DNA of 64,000 nt. It comes from Leptolyngbya sp. CCY15150. Its GTDB lineage: Bacteria > Cyanobacteriota > Cyanobacteriia > RECH01. Positions 1-9,488 of the stretch are shown here, one piece after another (position 1 is the stretch's first letter; each line of letters begins with the position of its first letter). The notes below the pieces were generated by a model that had not been told where the DNA came from, did not search any database, and saw only the letters and a list, made by a program, of their open reading frames with translations. A program made the translations under genes and the position numbers. Location of the stretch: contig NZ_JACSWB010000289.1 in NCBI RefSeq assembly GCF_016888135.1, forward strand, positions 80,086-144,085, in the 5' to 3' direction.

Positions 1-3000
1 GCCAACCCTCTTCACCCGGATCCTCATCTCGGGGTACCCAGGTGTCGTTGATAGCATCGACAGGAAAATCTGGGAAGTCAGGAAAATCAGAAAAGGGTAA
101 GGGCTGACTGGCACCTTGGTCTAGAATTGGACGATCGGCATCGGTCAACGGCAGGTTATCTAAGACGTTTGGATCCTCAGCATCGATAGACCAGGCATCC
201 AGCGCTTCATCCACCGTATCTGCCTGGGGCCAAACATCCGCCGCATCACCCAAGGGTTCTGAAGGACTTAAGAAAGACGCAGCATCGTCGCTCAGGCTGG
301 CCGTCGCCCCATCATCCCATGCGCCTTCAGTCTCAGACGTTTCTGCCTCGGCCTGCAGCAGAGCCTCTAGATCGTCTGGCGACGAGTCAGGCTCGGTGTC
401 TCCATCGACAGGCAGTTCCCAGGGCGCAGCGGTGAGATCTGAGGACGGTTCTTCCCCTAAGAGCATCGACTCTAGGTCATCATCGTGAGGGGACGGTTCT
501 TCTCCCAAGAGCATCGACTCTAGGTCATCATCGTGATCAGAAGGCGCAACAGGAGGCTCGGAGAGAGCGATCGCTTCTTCCCAAAGCGCCGACGCAGCAT
601 CCTCCACCTCATCACCACCCAGATCATCTCCTCCCCACGGATCATCCTCTGGAGACGGATCGGGTTCATGGCCAAAGAGCATTGACTCTAGGCGATCGGT
701 ATCGTCATCGTCAAAGGCAGGTTCATCCAATCTATCCAGATCGGCATCTGCAAACGGGGCAGATTCATGAAACTCGGCCTCAAGCTCCGACCATTCATCT
801 AGGTCTGAACTATCAGTCACCGGACTGGTGGCCATTTCATCCAAAGCCGCCAGCACGTCGTCAACATCCGAGGCGATCGCTGCCTCGGTGGTCTGGTCTA
901 AACCAGATTCCTCGTGATCAGCATCCAAATCGTGATCAGCATCCCAAGCTTCGGCAAGGGGCGAAGTCAGATCCGTCATCTCAGTCAACTCTGGGAGGGC
1001 GATCGCCTCCTCCGTTTCTCCCGAAATCAAGCTAATCATGGTGGGAGATTCTAAGTCTGCTGACCAGTCATCGACAGAATCCGTTACGGAATTAGTAGCG
1101 ACATCGTTCGCCGACATTCCGAATGCTTCATCCATGGCGCTGTCTAAACCATCCGGCGCATCTAAACCCGGTTCCTCAAAGATTAAAGCCTCAAGATCAG
1201 TCGTTTCATCACTGGATTCTGTAGCCATATCCAGCTCTTCCAACCCCGGAAATTCTGTTTCTTCCAAGCCTAGATCATCACGATCGCGACTCTCGGTTGC
1301 GGAGAATTCCATCCCTAAGTCTGCATGATCTTCCTGGATTGCCGAAGAGTCTTCAAAAACGAAGCCTTCGCTATCTGAGCTTTCCGATGTAGATCCGTCA
1401 GACATCAAGTCATCTAAATCAAAACCCTCGGATATAGGTTCTTCAAACACTAGATCTGCACTATCCGTGGAATCTGTCAGAGATTCATCAAAGACCAGAT
1501 CGTCAGGCTCTAAACCTGCTAGTTCAGACTCTTCGAAGACAAAATCTTCAGCGCTTAAGCCCTCCGATGCGGATTCTTCAGCCATCAGGTCTTCTAGATC
1601 AAACCCCTCAGATACAGATTCTTCGAAGACGAAATCTTCGGCACTTAAGCCCTCTGACGCAGATTCTTCAGGCGTAAAATCTTCTAAATCAAACCCCTCG
1701 GATACAGATTCTTCAGGCGTAAAATCTTCTAGATCAAACTCCTCGGATACAGATTCTTCAAAGATTAGATCTGCACTATCCGTGGCTTCTGTCAGAGACT
1801 CTTCAAAGACTAAATCTTCATCGTTGTCCAAATCTTCTAACGCAGGTTCTTCAAAGACAAAATCTTCAGCGCTTAAGCCCTCCGATGCGGATTCTTCAGC
1901 CATCAGGTCTTCTAGATCAAAACCCTCAGATACAGATTCTTCGAAGACGAAATCTTCAGCACTTAAGCCCTCTGACGCAGATTCTTCAGGCGTAAAATCT
2001 TCTAAATCAAAACCCTCGGATACAGATTCTTCAGGCGTAAAATCCTCTAGATCTAACCCCTCAGAGGCAGGTTCTTCAAAGATTAGATCTGCACTATCCG
2101 TGGCTTCTGTCAAAGACTCTTCAAAAACTAAGTCTTCATCGTTGTCCAAACCTTCTAACGTAGGTTCTTCAAAGACAAAATCTTCAGTCCCTAGTGCCTC
2201 TGACACAGATTCTTCAGACATAAAATCGTCTAGATCAAACCCCTCGGAGGCAGGATCTTCAAAACCTAGATCTGCACTATTGGCGGACTCGACCAGAGGG
2301 TCTTCAACGATCAAATCGTCACGATCGTTTGAAGCATCTTCCATGAAATCTTCCAGATCGAGATCCTCAGATTCAGACTCTTCACCCATGAGGTCACCCA
2401 TGAGATCTTCATGCTGAAGCCCTTCTGCTAGAGCTTTTTCAATGCCCCAATCGTCTTGATCTAAACCTTCTGCCAAAGAATCTTCTAGAGAATCCTCAAA
2501 GACGCGATCGCCCCCATCCATACTCTCAGCCCCATCCTCGATGGCGGCATCGTCAAACACTAGATCGTCACGATCTGCCGCCTCAGATTGAACCTCATCC
2601 AGCTCCGCCCATGGGTTATCTGCTGACTGATCGACCTGATCGGCAAACATCAGCGACTCATCTAGATCATTTAGATCATCTAGATCGGCTGTATCTGTTG
2701 CTGTATCTGTAGCCTCCTCAGGCCAGACCGACTCGGCGATCGCTTCCCCATCAACCTCAGCTTCGTCTTCATCTATTTCGTCTTCATCTATGCCGTCAAA
2801 AGCATCTAAGTCAAACTCATCCCTCGACGGAGATTTAGCAGCCGCCTCATTGGCAAACAACAGGTCATCCAGATCGGCATCATCCAAGTCTTCGTTGCCT
2901 TCCGAGATATCAGCCTGGGCCACATCGGGAGCGATCGCCAAATCACCCCAGCCATGATCTTCTGCTTCTAGGAAATTTGGCTCCGGTAGATCGCCATGGG

Positions 3001-4156
3001 GAAAGAGCACAGCCCGCAGTTCATCATCCGACGGCATTTCAAAGTCTGGTTGCTGCTGGTCGGCGGCATCGTCATCCCAGTTGTCGAGCAACTCTTCCAT
3101 GGCAGCATTGCGCTCTGCCGCATCATCGTCCATGTCTAGATCTAGACTATCTTCCGTTTCCGGCTCATCGGCAGTAGGCTCTATCCCTTGTTCAGTCGCC
3201 ACGTCAGCCGTATCTGACTGAAGGTTCTCCGATGCAGGGGATAGTAGTTGAAAAGGATTGCCGCCTTGGAGATCGCCCAAAGCACCGGTGAGGGCATCGG
3301 GGTTGCCTGAGGTAAACTCTACATCTGCGAAGGAAACATCATCGACCTGGAGGGATTCTGCATCTGTTGTGTCAGTGATGTCAAAACGGCTAAGACTGTC
3401 CCACTCGCTGTCTTGGCTCTCAGCTTTCGGTTCGTCTACTGTCTCACCAACGTCAAAACGGCTGAGGCTATCCCAATCGCTATCTTGACTCTCAGCTTTC
3501 GGTTCATCTGTGATCAAACCTGAGGACGTAGCATCATCTTGGGTGACACGTTGATCCGCTAGACCTTGGTCAGCATAATCGTCCGGCACTGCCTCAGGCG
3601 GGGGCGCTGGAGAAAAGTCGTCGGTATCAGTAGCTTGCGTAGGCTCAGCGATCGCCAGATAGTCTTCAGCTTCGGGGACGACGGGAGTTTCCAGATCAGA
3701 GGTTGCCTCAAATTGTTCGGATGGGGGCTCGCTGGGCTCGGATAACGATGAGGTCAGGTCATGGTTTGCAGACTCAGGTGCCGTGGGTGGAGCGACGGGC
3801 ACATGATCTGAGATACCCTCTAAACTATTCTCTGAAATACCCTCTGCGCTGTCCTCAGCAGGCTCACTATCCAACAGTACCTTGCTCGTCCAGTTGACAT
3901 GGGGTTGGTGCTGCTGTCGTCCATACACCATAACCGCAGAAACTGCCTCCACCCGAAGCTGAACAAGACTATGGCGCACGAACGTGGTCATCTTGTCTTG
4001 GTCGATGACTCGATCCGACTCAAACAAAATATGCAGATAACCATCTTGGGATGCCACACGGGTGCGAATACCGCGCGATCGCGTCGTGTGGTTCATCAGG
4101 CGCTCGATTGCTTTAGGGTCGCCGGTTTGTGCTTGGGCCAGAACGTCTTGAGACAT
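1..4156 (-). CDS. Giant acidic repeat protein, 3' end beyond the window
   Basis: The reading frame is open without a stop from the ATG at 4156 to the left edge, giving at least 1385 residues. An in-frame ATG at 4174 is an alternative start. The first ~85 residues form a compact conserved domain (beginning MSQDVLAQAQTGDPKAIERL) that I recognise as a recurrent cyanobacterial N-terminal domain of unknown function. Everything after it is extremely rich in Asp, Glu and Ser, with no predicted membrane segment. Between about 1440 and 2290 the protein consists of short motifs such as EESVSEGFDLEDF and EESASEGLSAEDF, organised in a 318-bp (106-residue) higher-order repeat. It is probably a largely disordered, highly charged protein. 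I cannot assign a function. The domain similarity is from memory. Confidence 0.85.
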   Translation of the reverse strand, partial: MSQDVLAQAQTGDPKAIERLMNHTTRSRGIRTRVASQDGYLHILFESDRVIDQDKMTTFVRHSLVQLRVEAVSAVMVYGRQQHQPHVNWTSKVLLDSEPAEDSAEGISENSLEGISDHVPVAPPTAPESANHDLTSSLSEPSEPPSEQFEATSDLETPVVPEAEDYLAIAEPTQATDTDDFSPAPPPEAVPDDYADQGLADQRVTQDDATSSGLITDEPKAESQDSDWDSLSRFDVGETVDEPKAESQDSEWDSLSRFDITDTTDAESLQVDDVSFADVEFTSGNPDALTGALGDLQGGNPFQLLSPASENLQSDTADVATEQGIEPTADEPETEDSLDLDMDDDAAERNAAMEELLDNWDDDAADQQQPDFEMPSDDELRAVLFPHGDLPEPNFLEAEDHGWGDLAIAPDVAQADISEGNEDLDDADLDDLLFANEAAAKSPSRDEFDLDAFDGIDEDEIDEDEAEVDGEAIAESVWPEEATDTATDTADLDDLNDLDESLMFADQVDQSADNPWAELDEVQSEAADRDDLVFDDAAIEDGAESMDGGDRVFEDSLEDSLAEGLDQDDWGIEKALAEGLQHEDLMGDLMGEESESEDLDLEDFMEDASNDRDDLIVEDPLVESANSADLGFEDPASEGFDLDDFMSEESVSEALGTEDFVFEEPTLEGLDNDEDLVFEESLTEATDSADLIFEEPASEGLDLEDFTPEESVSEGFDLEDFTPEESASEGLSAEDFVFEESVSEGFDLEDLMAEESASEGLSAEDFVFEEPALEDLDNDEDLVFEESLTEATDSADLIFEESVSEEFDLEDFTPEESVSEGFDLEDFTPEESASEGLSAEDFVFEESVSEGFDLEDLMAEESASEGLSAEDFVFEESELAGLEPDDLVFDESLTDSTDSADLVFEEPISEGFDLDDLMSDGSTSESSDSEGFVFEDSSAIQEDHADLGMEFSATESRDRDDLGLEETEFPGLEELDMATESSDETTDLEALIFEEPGLDAPDGLDSAMDEAFGMSANDVATNSVTDSVDDWSADLESPTMISLISGETEEAIALPELTEMTDLTSPLAEAWDADHDLDADHEESGLDQTTEAAIASDVDDVLAALDEMATSPVTDSSDLDEWSELEAEFHESAPFADADLDRLDEPAFDDDDTDRLESMLFGHEPDPSPEDDPWGGDDLGGDEVEDAASALWEEAIALSEPPVAPSDHDDDLESMLLGEEPSPHDDDLESMLLGEEPSSDLTAAPWELPVDGDTEPDSSPDDLEALLQAEAETSETEGAWDDGATASLSDDAASFLSPSEPLGDAADVWPQADTVDEALDAWSIDAEDPNVLDNLPLTDADRPILDQGASQPLPFSDFPDFPDFPVDAINDTWVPRDEDPGEEGW
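1440..2290 (-). repeat. 318-bp higher-order tandem repeat inside the acidic gene
   Basis: The segment starting at 1551 recurs at 1869, and the segment starting at 1763 recurs at 2081. Both shifts are exactly 318 bp. Within each unit are shorter degenerate 48-54 bp repeats encoding EES(V/A)SEG-type motifs. Because 318 is divisible by three, unit gain or loss keeps the frame. Confidence 0.85.
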
Positions 4157-4627
4157 GGTTGATGCCTGAATCATAAACTCAATAAGGGTCTTTCCGATGG
4201 CATGACTTACGCTACAAAGCGGTCTGGAAGTCGTTCAAGCATAAACAGGACATCTAAATAGGGCGGATTTAGAGTCGGTGCGTAAGCCTCAGGAGGACGA
4301 GATGTAGAGGTTTTGCGAATGCCGTGATGCTATTAAACGGTGTAGCTGCGAGATAGCGGCTAAGCGATTGGCCATGACCCGTAGGTTTAGACTAGCCTAG
4401 GGGCAGATGATCATCAGCGAGGCGCGTTCCCTTTGCCCTAGTGTATGTCGGTAACGGGAAATCTGACATCCTAACGGGGTCGGACTTGATGATTCGTCCC
4501 CCCGCAAGTTCCGATCGCCCAAGATGCATCCCTCGTCCCGAAATGCCCTACCGTATATATGGGGCACCTTCAAGGGAACGGTCTCCACCCGGTATAATCC
4601 TGAAGCAGCCTACGCTAAGAAATTGTA
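4157..4627. other. Intergenic region between divergent genes
   Basis: This region lies between the acidic gene (-) and a small gene (+). I find no convincing gene in it. A TATAAT hexamer at 4593-4598, 30 bp before the small gene, is a plausible -10 box, but no good -35 is visible. Promoters for both flanking genes are expected here. Confidence 0.5.
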
Positions 4628-4801
4628 ATGCTAGACCCACAACTCATGATCGGCAAAATTAGCGTGTTAGAACGTAAGCGCGAATCGCTTCTCAAGTTGC
4701 TAGAGCAACCTGATTTGGGTACGCTGCGCATCGATGTCAACCAGGCCTTAGAGGAGCTCGATGACCTGATTGATGAGCTCAAGCGAACCTTTACGGTCTA
4801 A
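4628..4801 (+). CDS. Small conserved-looking helical protein (57 aa)
   Basis: An ATG at 4628 opens a 57-residue frame ending in TAA at 4799-4801. The product (MLDPQLMIGKISVLERKRES at the N-terminus, ending LIDELKRTFTV) is rich in Leu, Glu, Lys and Asp, with heptad-like spacing suggesting one or two amphipathic helices or a coiled coil. It has no membrane segment or cysteine. It is followed by a terminator-like hairpin and preceded by a TATAAT box, which supports an independent small gene. I believe similar small proteins occur in other cyanobacteria, but no function is known to me. Confidence 0.7.
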   Translation: MLDPQLMIGKISVLERKRESLLKLLEQPDLGTLRIDVNQALEELDDLIDELKRTFTV

Positions 4802-4842
4802 TCAAAACGGCTGAACAACCCCCAAACGTTGGGTGCGATCGC

Positions 4843-4867
4843 TCTGCCCCCGGTGGCAGACGGTTTT
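4843..4867 (+). terminator. Rho-independent terminator after the small gene
   Basis: The stem TCTGCC (4843-4848) pairs with GGCAGA (4855-4860) around a CCCGGT loop and is followed by CGGTTTT. It lies 42 bp after the stop codon. Confidence 0.6.
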
Positions 4868-4912
4868 GCTGTTTAAGATTCCCTTTAAAATTCGTTAAAC
4901 GTTAGTCAAACA

Positions 4913-5239
4913 ATGGCCGAATATACTGTTCAGATTCAACATCAAGGCACAACCTATACGCTGCAAGTGCCCGACAATCAAACCATTTTGTCTAAAGCCT
5001 TGGATGAGGGTTTGGAGCTGCCCTCGTCCTGTAATGCTGGAGTTTGTACCACCTGTGCGGCATTGGTAGTTGAAGGCGAGGTTGACCAAAGCGAGGGCAT
5101 GGGCGTTAGTCCCGATCTACAGGCCCAGGGCTATGCGCTGCTCTGCTGCTCCTATCCTCGCTCTGACCTAAAAATTGAGACCGAGAAGGAAGATACGGTC
5201 TATCACCTGCAGTTTGGTCAGTTTCAAAATAAAGCGTAA
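4913..5239 (+). CDS. Plant-type [2Fe-2S] ferredoxin, divergent class
   Basis: The 108-residue protein carries the ferredoxin cluster motif Cys40-x4-Cys45-x2-Cys48-x29-Cys78, which binds one [2Fe-2S] centre for electron transfer. The cluster loop reads SCNAGVCTTC, whereas major photosynthetic ferredoxins read SCRAGSCSTC. It also has a short C-terminal extension (YHLQFGQFQNKA). These traits place it with the alternative cyanobacterial ferredoxins, similar as I recall to Synechocystis Slr1828, rather than with the main PetF. The changed loop suggests different partners or redox potential. The ferredoxin call is certain; the subclass is inference. Confidence 0.92.
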   Translation: MAEYTVQIQHQGTTYTLQVPDNQTILSKALDEGLELPSSCNAGVCTTCAALVVEGEVDQSEGMGVSPDLQAQGYALLCCSYPRSDLKIETEKEDTVYHLQFGQFQNKA

Positions 5240-5244
5240 CTGGA

Positions 5245-5261
5245 CTAGGGCCTATCCCTAG
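5245..5261 (+). terminator. Hairpin after the ferredoxin gene
   Basis: CTAGGG (5245-5250) pairs with CCCTAG (5256-5261), starting 6 bp after the ferredoxin stop. There is no T-run, so termination is uncertain. Confidence 0.35.
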
Positions 5262-5306
5262 ACAGACCAGCGCTGCCAATCCACAGAAGGCGATCGCTAG
5301 ACTGCT

Positions 5307-5501
5307 ATGGTGACTCAGTTTGTGACGCTAGAACTCCCCCTCCCCCTAGTACAAGCCGAGCGGGTGACGGCCATTGAGCAGGCCCTCGCCGTTTATGGCG
5401 ACCCGCTGCGCTGGGCAATTACCCAAGTGGATACGGATCGTCAGGTGGCGATCGTGGAAGCGGTGGTGGTGCAGGCTGCCCCTAGACAACAGAACGCATG
5501 A
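5307..5501 (+). CDS. Small conserved protein coupled to the DUF3326 gene
   Basis: A 64-residue acidic protein (starting MVTQFVTLELPLPLVQAERV). Its stop overlaps the start of the next gene in an ATGA arrangement (5498-5501), so the two are almost certainly translated together. It has no signal peptide, membrane segment or cysteine. The coupling suggests it acts with the DUF3326 protein. I do not recognise a family. Confidence 0.75.
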   Translation: MVTQFVTLELPLPLVQAERVTAIEQALAVYGDPLRWAITQVDTDRQVAIVEAVVVQAAPRQQNA

Positions 5502-6547
5502 CCTCCATCTCGATGCCCTACACAGCCATGCTGATCGTGCCCACCGGCGTCGGTGCCGCTATCGGTGGCTATGCCGGTGATGCTCTGCCCGTAGCACGAG
5601 CGATCGCCCAAGTGGTGGATTGCCTAATTACCCATCCCAATGTGCTCAACGGAGCCCAGCTCTACTGGCCCATCGCCAACGCCCTGTATGTGGAAGGCTA
5701 CGGGCTCGATCAGGTGGCCCTCGGACGTTGGGGCCTGCGGCCGGTGCAGCAAAACCGCATTGGCCTGGTGTTGGACGCGGGCATAGAATCTGACCTGCGC
5801 TGGCGACAGTTGCAGGCGGCGGATGCGGCCCGTGCCACTCTGGGTCTGAGTTTAACTGACTATGTGGTCACGGATGCGCCCCTAGGGGTGTCGCTGCAAA
5901 CGGCGGACTCAGGAGCCACCTGGGGCACCATTCAACGTCCCGATAGTCTCCTGCGGGCTGTGGAAGCGGCTATTCATCGCGGGGGAGCGGAGGCGATCGC
6001 TGTGGTAGCCCGTTTTCCCGATGACGTCGGTAGCGAGGCCCTCACCCAGTACCGTCAGGGCCAGGGCGTCGATCCCCTAGCGGGAGCAGAGGCGGTGATT
6101 AGCCACCTCGTGGTTAAAACCTTTCGGCTGCCCTGTGCCCATGCGCCGGCCCTGCAACCCCTGCCCTTAGATCCCAGCATTTCCCCTCGCTCAGCGGCGG
6201 AGGAGCTTGGCTATACCTTTTTACCCTGCGTGCTGGCTGGCTTAAGCCGCGCCCCGCAGTTTACCGATCGGGTTGATGCCCATAGCCTTTGGGCCAACCA
6301 AATTCAAACTCTGATTGCTCCCGACAGTGCCTGTGGTGGGGCCGCAGTGCTAGGCTTGAGTCAAACAGCCCGGCTGATTACCGTGGGTGACAACTCGACG
6401 ATGATGCAAGCTTCTCCCGATACCTTGGGGCTTCCAGCTCTGCGAGTCGCGTCATACCTAGAAGCCATCGGGGCGATCGCTGCCGAGCGGGCCGGTGTCC
6501 ATCTCGATGCGCTCACGCCCACCCTGTTACCCCTACGTCCGTTATAA
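5498..6547 (+). CDS. DUF3326 family protein
   Basis: The 349-residue product starts MTSISMPYTAMLIVPTGVGA. It matches what I know of the DUF3326 family, which is common in cyanobacteria and chloroplast-bearing lineages. It has Gly- and Ala-rich turns (PTGVGAAIGGYAGDA) and conserved Asp and Asn residues but no membrane segment. The function is unknown. It is translated with the preceding 64-residue protein and followed 30 bp later by a CPBP protease gene on the same strand, so the three may share a transcript. Confidence 0.85.
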   Translation: MTSISMPYTAMLIVPTGVGAAIGGYAGDALPVARAIAQVVDCLITHPNVLNGAQLYWPIANALYVEGYGLDQVALGRWGLRPVQQNRIGLVLDAGIESDLRWRQLQAADAARATLGLSLTDYVVTDAPLGVSLQTADSGATWGTIQRPDSLLRAVEAAIHRGGAEAIAVVARFPDDVGSEALTQYRQGQGVDPLAGAEAVISHLVVKTFRLPCAHAPALQPLPLDPSISPRSAAEELGYTFLPCVLAGLSRAPQFTDRVDAHSLWANQIQTLIAPDSACGGAAVLGLSQTARLITVGDNSTMMQASPDTLGLPALRVASYLEAIGAIAAERAGVHLDALTPTLLPLRPL

Positions 6548-6577
6548 GTCCCCCGTTGTCCACATCTGAACTGTCCT

Positions 6578-7156
6578 GTGAGTAAACCGTTGCCTCAAGA
6601 GCCAGAGTTTGAACCCCTTAGTCGCATCCAAATCTTGGCGGCCATGGGCGTCACGGCAATCCTATTGCTATTGGTGGCCCGGATCTGGCTTTGGCTAGAT
6701 GATGGGACAATTTTGGAGGTGCAACTGTCGGTGTCGGCGATCGCCCTTGGTGTAGGCATTGGGCTGGGCATCACGGTGGCCAGCAGTCTGGTCTACCAAC
6801 TTTGGCCCGCCTACCAATACAGCGCTGATCTCTATCTGAAGCTGGTGCTCAAACCCCTGATCTGGCCTGATTTGGTATGGCTAGGTATTTTGCCAGGGTT
6901 GAGCGAAGAGCTGCTGTTTCGCGGCGTGATGCTGCCGGCCCTAGGCTTCAATGGCGTGGCGGTGGTGGTATCCAGCCTTTGCTTTGGCGTGCTGCACTTC
7001 AGTGGTGTGCAGCAATGGCCCTACGTGATCTGGGCAACGACGGTGGGAGCCGTGCTGGGCTTCAGCGCCCTCGAAACCGGCAATCTGCTGATTCCCATCG
7101 TCGCTCATATGACCACGAATATGGTGTCGAGCCTGCTGTGGAAGCTTGAAAGTTAG
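6578..7156 (+). CDS. CPBP-family intramembrane glutamic endopeptidase
   Basis: The 192-residue integral membrane protein starts with GTG. It has the three motifs of the CPBP (Abi/CaaX prenyl protease-like) family: Glu110-Glu111-x3-Arg115 in SEELLFRG, Phe136-x3-His140 in FGVLH, and His177-x3-Asn181 in HMTTN. About five hydrophobic segments are visible, near residues 18-38, 50-72, 96-108, 122-142 and 150-190. Members cleave within membranes or process prenylated or bacteriocin-related substrates; the substrate here is unknown. It ends 10 bp before the stop of the convergent ABC gene. Confidence 0.9.
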   Translation: MSKPLPQEPEFEPLSRIQILAAMGVTAILLLLVARIWLWLDDGTILEVQLSVSAIALGVGIGLGITVASSLVYQLWPAYQYSADLYLKLVLKPLIWPDLVWLGILPGLSEELLFRGVMLPALGFNGVAVVVSSLCFGVLHFSGVQQWPYVIWATTVGAVLGFSALETGNLLIPIVAHMTTNMVSSLLWKLES

Positions 7157-7166
7157 GGGTCTAGCC

Positions 7167-9083
7167 CTAGCCCTTAACGGCGGCGCGACGCTGCTCTTGG
7201 CGATACTGGATCTGCTCCAAGTTGCCGAGGGGAATGGCGGCAATGAGGCTTTGGGTGTATGGCTTCTGGGGTGATTGATAAATCTGCTCAGCGGGGCCCA
7301 GTTCTTCGACCTTGCCTTGATTCATCACCATGATCCGATCGCTCATAAATTTCACCACCCCCAGATCGTGGGAAATGAAGATGTAGGTGAGCCCAAATTC
7401 GTCCTGCAGCTCTTTCAGCAGATTCAACACCTGCGCCTGCACAGAAACATCCAGAGCCGAGACCGACTCATCACAAATGATGAACTTAGGATTGAGGGCC
7501 AGCGATCGGGCAATGCAAACCCGCTGCCGCTGCCCGCCCGAAAATTCATGGGGATAGCGATCGATGGCATTGGCCTCTAGTCCCACCCGTTCCAGCAAAT
7601 AGAGAACCCGTTCCCGGCGCTGACGGGCCTGGCGCAGGGTGCCGTGGATGATCATCGGTTCCATAATCGCTGCCCCCACGGTTAATCGCGGATCGAGGGA
7701 GCTGTAGGGATTTTGGAAGACAATTTGCAGTTCGCGCCGCAGCATCCGCAGCTCGCGCCCCTGCACGGCTGTGACATCCAGGGCATCGAAGGTGATGCGT
7801 CCACCCATGGAAGGCACTAAGCGCATCAAGGCCCGCGCCAGCGTCGTTTTGCCGCAGCCCGATTCTCCCACCAGGCCCAAGGTTTCCCCCGGATAAACAT
7901 CGAAGCTCACCCCATTCACCGCCATCACATAGCGCTGGGTTTGCCCCAAAAGCCCCCGCACCGGAAAGCCCACCTGCAAATTTTGCACCGAGAGCAGGGG
8001 GGAGGATTGGGTAAGACTGGTGAGGCGATCGCTTACCTCGGTATCACTGATCTGTTCCCCAATGCGACTCAGATCCTCTTGAGCCAAGGGTTTTTCCTCT
8101 AGGATGACGGCACCGTCGGCAGATTGAGACACCTGCATAAAGTCGGAGACGGTGGGCAAATAGCGCATCCGCCGATCGGGTTGGGGGCGGCAGGTGAGCA
8201 GACCTTTGGTGTAGGGGTGCTGGGGGGCATCAAAAATATCGACGACGCTGCCCTGCTCAACAATTTTGCCTTGATACATGACGACGACGTCATCGGCAAT
8301 ATCGGCGATGATCCCCAGATCATGGGTAATGAACAGGATAGACATGCCTCGGCGATCGCGCAATTCCCGCAGCAGGTCCAAAATCAAAGCCTGCACCGTC
8401 ACATCCAGGGCTGTGGTAGGTTCATCGGCAATCAGCAGGGATGGATTGCAGGAAATAGCCATGGCAATCATCACCCGCTGAAGCTGTCCCCCGGATAGCT
8501 CATGGGGGTAGCGTTTCAAAATCGCCTGCTTTTGCTCAGCGATCGCCTGCATCACCTCTCGATCCGAGGGCGGCGCTGCCCCGATCGCCTGCTGCTGATC
8601 CCGATAGTCCTGGGCCAGGTCTTCATCACTGGCCACCAGCTTCACTTCCTGGAGGAGATTGATGGCGCGCCGTCGAGCTTCTGCCTTGGGAATATCTTGA
8701 TGTTGCTGGATCATCTCGATCAGCTGAAAACCGCAGGTATACACCGGGTTAAGGCTGCTCATCGGCTCTTGAAAAATCATGGCGATGCGCTCCCCGCGAT
8801 ACAGGCGCAACTGCTCAGGAGGCAGCGATCGCAGATCCACCGGCTCAGGGCGATCGCCATCCTGAAACCAGATCTCGCCGGAGACCACCTCTCCCGGAGG
8901 ACTAGGCACCAAGCCAATCACCGCTAGGGATGTGACCGATTTCCCAGAGCCAGATTCACCCACGATTCCTAACGTCTGTCCGCGTTGGACAGTGAAGGAA
9001 ATGCCATCGACCGCACGCACCACTTGCTCATCGGTACGAAATTGAACCTGGAGGTTGCGAACGTCAAGAATCGTGTCACTCAT
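7167..9083 (-). CDS. ABC transporter ATPase with two nucleotide-binding domains (oligopeptide type)
   Basis: Two complete ATPase domains sit in one chain of 638 residues. The first has Walker A GESGSGKS and signature LSGGQLQRV; the second has GESGCGKT and FSGGQRQRV. Both carry Walker B (LLIADEP, FIICDES) and switch histidines (ITHDLG, ISHDLG). The fusion corresponds to DppD/OppD plus DppF/OppF subunits of peptide or nickel importers, as in GsiA/YejF-type proteins. The start at 9083 ([15 protein letters not shown]) matches the family; an upstream ATG at 9185 would add 34 atypical residues. No permease or binding-protein gene is adjacent, so partners must be encoded elsewhere. Confidence 0.93.
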   Translation of the reverse strand: MSDTILDVRNLQVQFRTDEQVVRAVDGISFTVQRGQTLGIVGESGSGKSVTSLAVIGLVPSPPGEVVSGEIWFQDGDRPEPVDLRSLPPEQLRLYRGERIAMIFQEPMSSLNPVYTCGFQLIEMIQQHQDIPKAEARRRAINLLQEVKLVASDEDLAQDYRDQQQAIGAAPPSDREVMQAIAEQKQAILKRYPHELSGGQLQRVMIAMAISCNPSLLIADEPTTALDVTVQALILDLLRELRDRRGMSILFITHDLGIIADIADDVVVMYQGKIVEQGSVVDIFDAPQHPYTKGLLTCRPQPDRRMRYLPTVSDFMQVSQSADGAVILEEKPLAQEDLSRIGEQISDTEVSDRLTSLTQSSPLLSVQNLQVGFPVRGLLGQTQRYVMAVNGVSFDVYPGETLGLVGESGCGKTTLARALMRLVPSMGGRITFDALDVTAVQGRELRMLRRELQIVFQNPYSSLDPRLTVGAAIMEPMIIHGTLRQARQRRERVLYLLERVGLEANAIDRYPHEFSGGQRQRVCIARSLALNPKFIICDESVSALDVSVQAQVLNLLKELQDEFGLTYIFISHDLGVVKFMSDRIMVMNQGKVEELGPAEQIYQSPQKPYTQSLIAAIPLGNLEQIQYRQEQRRAAVKG

Positions 9084-9488
9084 GGGTATCGAAGGTAATA
9101 AACGAGGTGGGACGATTTGCGGCAGAGGGGCTTGATAGATTTCTCGACGGATCTCAGATAAACCGCCCAGAAATCTATCGGACATATCGAGGACTAGCGT
9201 GAAAGAAACTATAGAGGGTAATGCCTATGGCGGTAGAATGCACCAGCCCGGTGTAGGCACTGAACCCGAGAGGTTTACGTCTAACCGTCTAGGGGTTCGA
9301 CCTCTCCGCATGAATACCCCAATGTTCTTCTAGTCCCTGGGGATCACCTAGCTCTACCTATCTTGCTCTAATTTAGATGGATCTTAGCAGCGTCGGTAAA
9401 GTTCTTGCTGTTCATTCACCCACACTGAACGGCTGATGTCATCCCCGTCTCCCCACTTATCTAGGGCAGTGATGCCCAACCCCACGAT
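9084..9488. other. Divergent intergenic region
   Basis: This region separates the ABC ATPase (-) from the SurA-like gene (+). I see no gene, RNA or clear repeat. It must hold promoters for both directions. Confidence 0.5.

Noticed and set aside
1440-2290. CRISPR or satellite outside a gene.
   Set aside because: The repeats keep one open minus frame with periods divisible by three and encode a consistent acidic motif, so they belong to a protein-coding gene.
682-3897. Several + strand serine-rich frames across the first 4 kb, including a 316-residue one at 1467-2417.
   Set aside because: They are antisense images of the acidic minus-strand gene. The Ser and Lys repeats come from complementing Asp/Glu/Ser codons.
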